This document shows, one piece after another, positions 10,401-22,400 of a stretch of 64,000 bases of DNA (positions within the stretch are counted from its first letter, which is position 1; the number at the start of each line of letters is the position of its first letter). The notes below the pieces were generated by a model that did not search any database, was not told the origin of the DNA, and saw only the letters and a program-made list of their open reading frames with translations. Source of the DNA: Effrenium voratum (lineage: Eukaryota > Sar > Dinophyceae > Suessiales > Symbiodiniaceae); the NCBI GenBank assembly GCA_963377175.1, contig CAUJNA010003320.1, forward strand, positions 93,501 to 157,500, given 5' to 3'. Both the position numbers and the translations under genes were made by a program.

Positions 10401-13400
10401 CTGTACCACCCACCCGCTCCACTCACCCACTCGCCCACTGAGTGCCACATCCAAGGTGAAATTTATGAACAAGCCCAAGGCGGGCCGCGTTGCGAGCATT
10501 AGCAGCCATGCACCAGGCTAATGGGCGAGCTGCCAACACCAGCTTCGGGTTGTTTGACCACATGTTGAAACAGCATCCAGGGACATCCAGGGAAAAAGCA
10601 ACAAAAACGTAAACAAAAGGCAAAGTGAGCTTTATCGAAGCCTTGAGTGTTTGTAACGGTGAGTTCACCTTCGAGCCGAAGGCAAAGCCAACTGGAACGT
10701 GACCCAACGGATTCTTGGCCAGGCGCTTCGCAGGCTGCGGACGATGCCCTTCGACGGCAATGCCTTCGTTTCCGCCTACATGGCTGTGGGTCAAAACCAA
10801 TGGTACCAATTTGGAGTAGGTGTACCACCCATTTTAGTCTATTTTAGTGGGGATTGGGATGTTCACTGGGGATACGGGATTTTGATCCATGTGGTTTGTG
10901 TGTTTTTTGTTTTGGGTGTGCGTTGGGTGTGCATGTGTTTTTGAGGAGTACCACCCCACCCCCCCCAAGCTCTTCCGGTTGGTTTGAAGGGAGGCCCAAA
11001 GAAAAAAACATGTGTGTGTGTGTCTTTTTGTGTGTTGAGGGTTCCCTGTTGGGCTGGTCTTCGAGAGGATGCGAATGCAACCCAGCTATTTGGGGGTATC
11101 CAACTCTTAGAGAATCACCTATTTGGAAATCCCCACGACGCGAGCCCTTGCAGATCGAACTGTTTCACGTGCAAAGAAACAAAAAGAGAGTGATGCCCAT
11201 GCAGGATCACATCACCACCAGCGCAAAACTCAGGCTCCTGGCAATCGTGGACTCCTTTGCCGACCTCTTCTGGTCTTTCCTGGTGGTTTGCAGCTGAGTT
11301 GGGTTTCGCATTCGGGAGAGAGGGGACCATGAAGGGGCAGGGGAAGATCTGTTCGTGGGATGCTTGAGCTTGAGGTTCACGGTGATGTCCGTTGCTTTTT
11401 GCTTTGGACCCTGTCGTGACTCAGGGCAAACAGAGTTGCAGCAATTTGTGTTTTTACGCGAGCTGCGGAATACTACTTGCGGCCCGAGGTTGTCCAAGGT
11501 TGACACCTTTGGTTTCCCTCGTTGCCTTACCAACCAAATGTTTTTTTGTTGGGGGGCACCCTTTTTTGGTGGTTTGAAAGGGACACCAAAAGGAAGACCT
11601 ATCTCGTGGTTTTTTGTTTTTTTTGGGGTGGTCTCCCAAAAAGACGCCGAGCGGGTTCCGTCAGCCCAGCTTTCTACAGCTTCTATGACGTGTGACGTGA
11701 GGTGATCCTCATCGTTTTCGTCTACGGCGTCTTCCTCTCCGAAGCGGCAGCCCTTTCCTTGGCCCCCTTTTCGGGAAAAAACGGCTGCAATGCAGCGCGG
11801 GGTCTTGTCCATTTGCTCGCCATTCCAGTTAGATAGGGGAACATATGTGGAAGTTTGGAATGTCCCCCCATGTTTTCCCTAAACCAGCGGTAGACCGCCT
11901 TTTTGGCTCTACCTTTCTCACCGAGATGCATACTACACCGTGGCCGCCCAACCACTGGCAGATGCACAACCAACTATCATAAGAGCGACTGAGCGCGGAG
12001 AAAAGCGCGCTGAGCGCAGAAAGCACAAAGGCTCAGCAGAACCGCTGCTGCACGAGCACTCACAACAGACCCTGTCCATTGTGCACCTGTAGTTCCACCC
12101 CTTTAGTCGCACATGGCTCAGTCGAAACAGTATTGTTCGAAGGCCTTGGCCAGAGCTAAGAGTCCACCAAGAGTATTGAGCTACTCACATGGCCATGACC
12201 AATGACTCAAACAAATGGTGCCCAAAATGGCAGCTTGAATGGAACCAAAGACATCCTGCGTAAGCCTGGCTCTGTTGTTTTCAACCACACGCACATGTCG
12301 TGCTTCATGCGCTGAGATCGGCTACTTCGACTCCTTCTCGTCGTCCAACCTCACCAGCCGCTTCGCCAAACGCAGCCGAGCTGTGCAGTACTTCCGGTTT
12401 AGCGGCGGATTGTTGGAAATGGCTATTGAAACATGGTACGGTATTACCAAAAGCACGACGAATGCTCGCATGGAGGCCTTTGACCCGAGTCTAAGTTTAG
12501 GAGAAACTCGTGTCAACTGTGTGCCCTGCTGTATTTGCTGGTGCGCTTCTTTGTTTCCACCATTCCCTCCCCACCCTCCCCTCGCCTTTGATGGAAAAAC
12601 ATATCCTTGTAGTGAAGCATTCCCTTGTTGAGGGGGTCGCCCATATTTTCTCACAAAAGGTGGCAAAAAAGATTTCCCCTGCCTTCCCCCCCCCCTCCCT
12701 CTCCCTCTCCCCGCCCCCGATGGTCCCATCTCAGCTAAGCTCGGCTGAGGTGCGGCGAGGGATGAGGCTGAGCTGGCGCCCAGGTTGCACAGATCCTGCC
12801 TTCCCCATGCGGCCTGGTAGGTGCGAGGTTGGTGGAAACGGACCTCAAAAGCACCGAAAACCCCCGTTTTGGGGGTCCCCTGAGGTCCCTTTCAACACAA
12901 AACCTGGGCATAGAAACATAGAAACTCGTTTGGGGAGGGCTGGTCTGAAGATTTGCTACAGGGACAAAGAGAGCACCTACGGCAGGGGCACACCTGCTAT
13001 CTTCCTGCCCCAGGTGTGGTTTGGAAATGCCTCGCAGTAACACAGCCAAACTCGTGCCAGCAGCTGTCCAGTCATGTCCGCTGAGTTCAAGGCTCAAGGC
13101 AAATTTCGAGACAGCGAGTGGCATAGGGGCCTCAGAATCTCCATGTTGCTGATGAATATTTCTGACCCCCATATGACCACCCCACGTGGAAAATATCGCT
13201 TTATTGGTTTCCCCCAATGGTCCTCCCGCGTAAAGGTCGTTTTGCACAAAACCCGCATGTGGGAATGTGGCCAGATCCGCATGGATCCAGATGGCTGATT
13301 TCCCGCTTTGCTTGCACAGACCATTGAGAGATTCTTCATTCTCAAAACCAGGAAAGGGCATTGGTCCTTCGGAAGGTGTGTTGAGTTCATCAGGATGTCT

Positions 13401-16400
13401 AGTATAAGAAGTGCTTGAACTTTGCTTAGGGGCATTGCTAGGAGACAAACATTCAAGCAAGTTTGCTTGCCCTGGGAATCCTAAACGCCACCAACCCAAC
13501 TGAAACCGTCCTGCCCATGCGATGACCCTTTTGGACGTGTGTCGCCATGGAAATTGATCCATGTATCTACACCAGCTCTGCAGCAAAGCTTTGCGAACTC
13601 ATTCGCCAGGGAAGACTCACGAGTACAGAGCTGTTAGAAGCGTTTATTGCAAGGGTCGAAGCTGAGCCACACATCAACGCCGTGGTAGTGAAGCACTATG
13701 CACCAGCCCGTGCTCGTGCAGCTGCGGCAGACCGATGCTGGAGCGAGAATAGCGGAGGCCGGTTGTGGGGCCGCTTGCATGGTTTGCCAATGACAGTGAA
13801 GGAAGAACTGGTCGTGGAAGGCATTTGCGAAGGACGGGTGAACGGTCTGCAGGCCGATGTACCCAAAGCCAGCTGTGCAGCGGTTCAACGGCTTCTTGAT
13901 GAAGGCGCCATAATCTTTGGTAAGACCAACACGCCAACATGGTGCAAAGACTGGCAGACATTCAATGATCAATTCGGTCCAACTCCAAATCCCCATGACC
14001 GTCAGAGAAGCTGTGGCGGATCTTCCGGTGGGTCCTGTGTGGCTGTGGCTTGCGCGCACTCCCCCGTGGAGCTGGGAGCCGATGTGGCTGGGTCCATTCG
14101 GGTTCCAGCTGCTTTCTGCGGGGTCTTGGGCATGCAAGGCACATATGGACGGATCCCAACGGCCCTTTGGTGCCAACCTTTGCCTGCCAGGGAAGAGCCG
14201 GAGACGCTGTGTGTACCGTTTGACACACCTTTAATCGGCGCGCACGTCTTCAAGGTCATAGGCCCCATTTGCAAATCCGCGGAGGACTTGGCGCTGATGA
14301 ATGCAGTGCTTGAGCGGATCCCTTTGGTAGCTCCGGAGGCCGGGGCTTTTCGACTGGCTCTTCTCTCCGAGGTTTGTCCCAGCGACCCTCTGGAACCCAA
14401 GTTGAGCGATGCAGTTGATGTTGCCTGGTGCCGCCTGCGCGACAAGATGCAACAGGAGTATCCCGATGCGCCCCGATGGCTCGTGCGAACGGTGCGCAAG
14501 AAGTTTCCGGAAAACTTTGCACAAGTCAGTTACAACCTATATCAGCAAATATTGGCAGATCCAGACTTCGCTCTTCTTCCAGAGGCAAGCATTCGCAGAC
14601 AGTGGTGTCAGGCTGTTTGGAACGCTTTCTTCGATGCAAATGGCATTGACGCTGTTCTCTTGCCCATAAGCCCAACGTTGCCCTTTCTTCGAAATGAGGT
14701 CGCTGGTACAGATGCATACACACCAGACAGAATTCTTTGGACCAATGATTCCCTGACAGGAGAGTCACCTCAGCCACGATGCTCTGACGAGTATTTTTAC
14801 TGGCCGCATTTCAGCATTCTGGCGCAGTTGCCCTCTATCAGTGTGCCTTGTGGAATTGTGGAAGTTCCGGATGTGCTTCCTGGATGTTCTCCCACCGGTG
14901 CCCAGCCCATAGTTGCCATGAGTTCAGGCTTCCGAGACCCGGACGGATCCGAGGCGAAGCCATGCGAGGTTCCAGTTGGTTTCCAGTTGTTGGGCAGGCC
15001 ACACTCAGATGCATGGCTGGTTGGAATGGCAGCAGAGATCCAGCGGATTGCGTCCATTTGAGTCCTCGTCAGGTACTGATCCATCAAGGCAATGTGAATC
15101 AAGCGACGCGATCGATCTAGCAACCATATGGCTGTGGGTCAAAACCAATGGTACCATTTTGGGGTAGGTGAGTGGATTTTAGTGGGTCTTGGGATGTTCA
15201 CTGGGGGTATGGGCTTTTGACCCATGGCCATATGGAGAGTGGGGAAGCAGACCCTCCCAACTGACGATCCATGCACATCCACATGTTCCCAAGCTCAGTT
15301 TGCAAAAGCATGCTGCGAAGGGGGAGGACGTTGTGGGAATGATCAGGTTGCCTCGGTTCCACTCTGGCATTGCCCCAGACAAGTTCCTTGGCTGTGCCGG
15401 CGTGAAGGAACAAATCAACTGGCCTCTTCAGCTAGCGACACGATGGCCAAAGAAAGGGTTGCCCAAGCAAGTTGGGTGTGCCTCTTTTCGACGGTACGCT
15501 TGGCGGGGTGGTCTAGAACGGACATCAAAGGGAAACCGCCAGTTGGGTGCACTTATGAGCCATCATTATTTCGCCCTAATGTGGCTGACGGAAAGAGGGG
15601 CCGAGGTGTGGCGTTTTGCGGATGGAGGCGAGTGTCATCATTTTTCGTGGTTTCCAGTTTCCAGTTTCCACATGATGGCCGTCCATCAGATGGTTGGGGT
15701 CTGTGCAACACAACAGGCGATTGCGTTCTGAGGAAATCAGTTTTCAGACTTGGTGTCAGCTCCATCTAAGCTTGGAGAATCATGAGGTCTTCTCTTAAAA
15801 GCAAACCACACCCTGCCGTGAATCCTTCCGCCTTGACAAAAATCTGGGTAGCTCCTTGCATCACTGGGTCAAAGAGCTGGCAGGAATAAGTAAAACATAA
15901 TAAATAGATAGGTGTATACATGATATAATGTAAATATTTTGTTTTTTTCTTTCTTTTTTTAATAAGGGTACCCTTTCTGTGGGTTTGTTTGCGAGGGCAA
16001 CAGAAGGCAAATATGTTTGTTCTTGGGGGTCCCCTTTGAGACATGGCCATATGATTGTCAAGGGGCACATGCAAAGAAGTCGGTTCTCTCGCCTTAAAGT
16101 TCTCCTCCCGAAGTTTTGCAGAGGATGGTCTTCGTCCCTTGGAGGGGGTTCTTGAGAACGTGGATTTGGATTTAGATTTGTCCGATTTAATTTTTGCATT
16201 TTGGGTGGGTTTCACCACGGGGTCGACAGGGACGTTTGGCATTCAGCAGGGAATTTTCTAGGAGAAAACACACATTCCCGGTTCATTCCCAGCACCCAGT
16301 CTCGTTGTCATCCCCTACCTACCAGCAAGGGCCGTTTCGTTGTGTTTCGACTCAAGGTGACCATGAGAAGTGGAATGATCCCTCTAAATCATTTCCTATG

Positions 16401-19400
16401 GTCCTCAAAAGCGGTTCATTCCCAAAAGCCGCGTTTCGGTGGGAATGAACCGCTATGATGGACGTCCTTTGTTCGGGAATCCCCCGAAAGCTGGTGCATT
16501 CCCACCCCCCGTTTCGTCGATGACTCGAGGTGACCAAGTACTTTGGCTCCTTGCGCCAGATCATGCTGTCGCTCTGGGCGGCAGTGAGCGGCGGGAATGT
16601 CGGGGCCCCGGAGCCGGCGACGCGTTAAGTGTCTCACAAAGGTGGCGCTCGTCTTCTTGGGATTCGGAGCCCGAAAATGGATGTTGATGTTCCAAGAAGG
16701 TGTTCCTCAAGACCAAACTAGTTGACAGGTAGAATATCTTTGACCCACGGCCGAGCTGCCAACTTGTTCTGTAGGTTTCCCTTGCGCCGGTGTTGTGATT
16801 GAGTTCATTGCAGGGGGTTGAACCGCCAGTCCTGCCATCTTACTCCCCTGCGAAGCAAGGTGGAGCCCTAAAAAAGGTTTCCGTTAACACACGAATTTCG
16901 GCTAAAACTGATGGGCTTCGAGGGTTCCTTCACATCCGCAGCAGAGTGTATTCCTTTAATTACCGCCTTGTTTTGTTTGTTTCTCGTAGAATGCCTTGAG
17001 CCACCCAGGGCCACTTATTGTTTCCTCTTCAAAAGCTTAGGACGGACCATTTTCAGTGGACTCTTTGTCATTGACCTTTGTCTACTGAAGATTTGAGATG
17101 CCTTTGATTGGCGGAACCGCTTTCAGAAATGCCAAATCTGCCTCTTTGCAGCAGCCTTCCGTTTTTTCAGATCAGGCAGGGGTGGGTCAAAAATGGGTAC
17201 GCATGACTTGCCAAGGTTCCGCTCACAGGGCTTTATGGAAAGCTGATCCCACTCCAATTGGATTGACCAAGGATTGGATGACCTATGGGGAGGTCCTCAT
17301 CTCCATGGATCCTTGGCATGAAATTTGCGCACTGGCAGCGCTTTGCCATCGTACCTTTGCCTACGGACCTCTCCTGACATCCTTTCACAAGAACCTGTGG
17401 GCTTCCAAAAAAGTCGTCCGTTTGGGGCAGCTCGGGAGCTTGCTGGTGCTCCGGGTATGGAACACTGCTTGATTTAGGATTATTGGTAGCCGAAACCTGG
17501 CTTCCAAAAAAGTGGTCCACCAGGGTTCAAACATAGTTGATTGTTTGAGTGGGTGCGTGTTCAGAAACATAGTTCATCTAAACCCAGATGTGCAAAAAAC
17601 AAGTATCAAGCAGTCAGACAATGGTAATAAATAAATGAGAAGCTGACAAAATCAGTGTATATATATATATGTATACATATGTAGGCGCCCTTGTGCATAT
17701 CAGGCCGCAACTCTGAGCCTGGCTGGAGTTCCGCGCCAGAGAGGTTCTGGCCGCCCAAGGCAAACATATTGACTGGTTGACAAGAGCTCGTGGAGTGGAC
17801 TCGCATTCAGAAACACGACCTCAAAGGTCCATTTTTGTGCATCGGCAACCTGCGTTCGCGGGAGCTGTCAAATGCCCGGTGCTTTCCGGCTTCCCCACGC
17901 ACATGTCAATGTGGTTGGGGTCGCACCACGGTTTGCCTGCACGTCCATAGGCGTCCTTTTTAGGTTAGTTTGGTTAAAAATAGATGGCACTGGTTTAGAT
18001 GGGTTTGTTCCATTTGCCAGGGCCATCTATTTTTCCAAAAGGCCACCTATGGGCACGTCACGTTGGGTTTTAATATGGAGTAGTGAGAGGAGGCACCGTT
18101 GCACAAATGGATTGGATCAGCCTGGAGGTCAGAGCACAGAGCAAGCATGATCCAAACTGTGCTCTACACAGCACGCAGGAAGTTCTCCTATGCTGCGGAC
18201 AAGTGTTGTCAAGCTTCTTTTGCTTTATGTTCACCAGTTTTGGGATTCCATTCCAAGCCCAGACTTTGCATGTGACTTGTTTGCTACATCTAGGCTTGTG
18301 TCTTTCTGCCGTGTCTATGGCCATCGCCCACGTTTTTCCTTTGGCACCTTTCGCCTGGCGCAAGGACAACTCCTGGGGGTACTTCGTAACCTTCGTGCTC
18401 TACATTGCTTTCTGCGCCATCGGCCTCTTCAATGTGGTCACAGGCGGAAACCCGGTGGAACTCCCTGCCTGGTTGTGGTATCTATGATTTTAGGGTCAGA
18501 CTTTGGGGGCCTCCCATGAGGATTCGGGTCAGGTTCCGGGGTATGCGCTGTTGGAGGATTGGGACTACAGGCGTTCGGTCAAGAAGGAGAGGGCAAGGGT
18601 TTTTGCGTTGCAAGAGGGTAACCCCAGAATGAGCTTGAAGTAATGTTTGGTACAATTGCACGATCCGGGCTGGTCGCCCATTGTGACAAGATGAAGTCTG
18701 TTTATATCGCCATATCTGAGGCGTGATCTCACAACTTGAGAACATGGGCACTGACTTCCAAGCTATTGTTGACACCTTTCCTCAGGGCCGGATGGCATTC
18801 CATGCCGTCATCGGGACTTGGGGCACCTCAACCACGTCCAGCCTTTCATTTGTGCCCATGCGTCATAGATTACAATAGCCTGTGACTTCAAAGATGGTCC
18901 GTGAGGCATGAGTAGAGCAAGCCGTCTGATTTAGTGCCTGCTTTTTCCTTTCCGCGGAGCACCAAAGCTGCTGCAGCAACTGTCACCAGAAACTCCAACC
19001 AGCCAGATGGCTTGAGTTCGTTGCGTTTTTGTGCGAGGCGTTTTTGTGGATGGAGCGGTGGAAGCTGCCCAGAACTGCAAAAGCAACGCTGAGACCATCG
19101 AGCCGCTCGGCCATCACTCCACGCGCACTCGCTGGCCACCTGAAACCCGACGAGGAATGTGGGGCTCCATCTTTGTGTATGAGCTGGTGAGATGCTGTTC
19201 AGGCAAATGAAGGCCGATAGATTTTGGAGGTGGTTTCAAGAGACTGCTGTGTGTGTGTGGGTGGGGTAGGGTGGGGTTGGGTGGGGCGGGGTGTTGTGTT
19301 GTGTGTTGTGCGTGTGTGTTGAACAGGCAGCTTTTGAAGCTGCAGCTTGGGTTGGCTGTCAGCTCCTCAATACTTCGTGCAATGGTCAAGCTTGACCAGC

Positions 19401-22400
19401 ATGCATACCAGCGGCAAGTGCAATGCCAATGTTGGACACCAAGCAAATCGCAAGGTCCACCATTGGTCTACTATGTGAAAGCACGTGTTTTCGTTGATCC
19501 TGGCCACGCCATGGGATCAAGGAGACAGGCTGGCTCCTGTTTTTGCGGGGTGAAATTACTGGCTTCAGGAGGCAGCACCAGTGCTACGTTGAGGTAACTT
19601 TGTCGCGGAACGCGCAACGTCTCGTTTTCGTGGAGCGATTGAGCACGGCCACTGCTTCCCAGCTGTCATGGGTCAGCTCAGGAGTTATGAGGAGGCACGC
19701 GCCAGCGAGATCGAGGACTTCAGGACAGGGGTGACCTTCGCACCACAAGCTCGGGGTTCGGGGGCCTTCAAAAAAAGAAAGGCCTTTAGGAAGCGGCCTT
19801 TTGTGCGCAACGTTCTTTGTTTGCAAGCTGGACACTCTTACTTGGGGTGACAATATATATATATATATGTACGTCTATGTTTGGGCTGTGTGGGTAGCCA
19901 CATGGCTTTGTAGTGCGTGCGGCTGAGACGCGGGCTTTGCAAAGCCTCTAGGCCAGACATGGTGAAGCTAGTTGACGCTCGAGGTGTCCATGTTTCGTGG
20001 ATTTCTTGAAAATTGGTCATGGGCTCAGCAATGGCAACTCGACAAGGGAAAAATCGCGAGAAATACAGTGAAATGGGCGTGAGCGCTTGTTTGTTGCAGT
20101 GAAAAACGTGAAACGCCGTGAAAAGTGACAAGCGAACAGGCGCTCGAAATCGTCCTGGCCGTTGTTTTTGCCGGAGTCAAACACGTCCTGCTGAACGATT
20201 GCATCGGGAAGACGTGATTCTTCCACTGACGATGCAGAAATGCGTGTTGCCTTCGCGTCGCGGCCTTCGCAGATCTAGCTTAGCATTGAAAAGATGTTGC
20301 CGAAGATGGTAAACTTTGAACACCGAGGCCCCCATCCCGCCAATCAGACAAAGGATGTTCATGAAATGGCCTTTGTTTTGAAAGAGGCTTTTACCCCGAG
20401 GGTATACTTACATATATATATATGTAGATTGTGGAGTGTGGATTTCGTCATGTTTCCACTGGCAGCAAAGATGTGTCGTTGATTTGTTCGTGTGTTGAGC
20501 AGACGGGCCTGCAACATGTCAGGAATCAACAACAAATGTTGAAAGCAAACGCCCAGCTTTCGCAGAGACTGCAGGCTTGCTTCATTGCATGCAGCTTTAA
20601 CATGAGGTTGCACCTAGCGCTAGGAGCGCCTTTGGCACGACGGATTCGAACAACGATGGCAAGGTGAGCTACAACGAGTGCCCCGCTGCAATTAGTCCTT
20701 CGCGCCACATGCGTGATACATTGCTGCCACAGAAGTCGCATTCTGTGAAACACCATGGGAGCATTGCAGAGACGGTGCAGGCTGTTGAACAGCACATGCG
20801 CAGCAACAGCTTAGTAGGTGCTGGAGGATGTTCCGGCCAACAGCGTGTGGACTGTGGACTGTGAATGCTGACACTCAAGTGTCAGCCATGCCAGACGAAT
20901 GCCTGTTTCAAGCCAGGTTTCAAGGGAGGTTTGTTCTTCTAGACTGTGTGCAAAATAGGCCCACAGTTCTAGGCTAGGATGTCTTAGCAAATGGCCTAAT
21001 CAAGGAAGCAGTGAACCGGGCTCATCAGCTTGCATGTTCAGTGTGTCGTTGAATTTGATATGTCCTGCTGGTGCGTACTACTGTATAAGGAAAAATACAC
21101 ATGCATGTACTAGTATATAGGAATAGTAAACAGACTGTAACTAGAAACTACCCTGTAAGTACCGTTGGCAAAAAATACGTCTCTGGACCCATCCAAAACA
21201 GGGTAGGACAATCCATGTCGTGAGGCCGGCTGGCAGCTTACTGTCATTCAGTTTTGCGACGATTTGGTAGCTGACCAAAGGTTTCAGATGGTTTGTTCAT
21301 TGTTGCCCGACCCATGTTTATATTGTTCCCCACTTTGGAGGATCCTTTTCCTTGAGACGGACGTACGTACTGGCTGTACCTTCACCCAGTACGTTCTGTT
21401 GGATGTGTCCAAGTCACTTGGCTCCGTCCCTTCGCTTTAAGAGAAACCGGACGAGCCACGAACATGGGAGGCTCTGGGAAAGCCTGAAGCACAGAGAGGC
21501 CAAGGCGCCGGGAGTGGGGCTATCCCCGATGTCTCGGGTTGGCCGAGGGGCGTGAGTGCCGAGCATGCAACCGGGACCTGGCTCGTCCCCAGCTTTCCCT
21601 CACTTGAGTTCATGGAGTTGAAGCTTGTTGGGAAGACCATTGGTGGAAAACAAGAAGCTGGAACTGGTTTGTTTTCGGCCATCCACTCAGGAAGTGGGTG
21701 TGTCTCAACCAGAGAAGAGAGGGGTGCTTATGTGTTCTGTGTCAAGGCTTCGAGTGATGCAACGAATCTTCAGCGCGGTCCTCAAGGCCGCATCCGGCAA
21801 GTCCACCGATGTTCCGTGCCCCCTTTGTGCGCATGGAGCACGTCGATGTTCTTGTGGAAGAATCCGGCACAGCCTTTAAGTCGGAAGGATGCCCATGACT
21901 CGAGCAACGTCTTGCGCAAATCGCGCCAGGTAGATATGCAATCCTTTGCTTCATGTTTGTGTTCATGCAATGGTGGAGATGCCAGATCTGGAGCAGATTC
22001 ACGTGAAACCTATTGAATCATATTCATGTTGAGGGACACCAGAAGTTCAACCTTTATGGGAGAACCCTGAAACTTGTTCAACCCCAAAGAGAGAACCCCA
22101 AAAACTCCAAATTCCCATTCTTCACCAACCTGCGTTCGGCAGCTGCTTGCCTTTGCTCTCGGCGTAGGCGTACTGGAGCCAGCTGAATATCAAGCCTGAG
22201 GAGGCGAGGTGAAAGGGAACAAGGGCGCGAGATGGCGAAGCAGACGAAGAGGACAAGACCAAAGCTTTGGTGCTTGTTTCTCCGATGTTAGGAGTTGGAC
22301 TTTTTGCCAACTAATGGGTTTTCCATAGTAAACCACTAAAAGTTATTCACGTTTAGCAGGGGAGCAGAAAGGCCAGAAGAGGTGTCGAGGTCTTGAAAGC

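Noticed and set aside
13400..13546. Spliced-leader relic before the amidase
   Set aside because: No match to the conserved dinoflagellate leader (TTTTGGCTCAAG end) was seen here or in front of other genes in the window.
17098..17472. 124-codon open frame as the missing channel pore exon
   Set aside because: It has no pore-helix or selectivity-filter pattern and no flanking hydrophobic segment.
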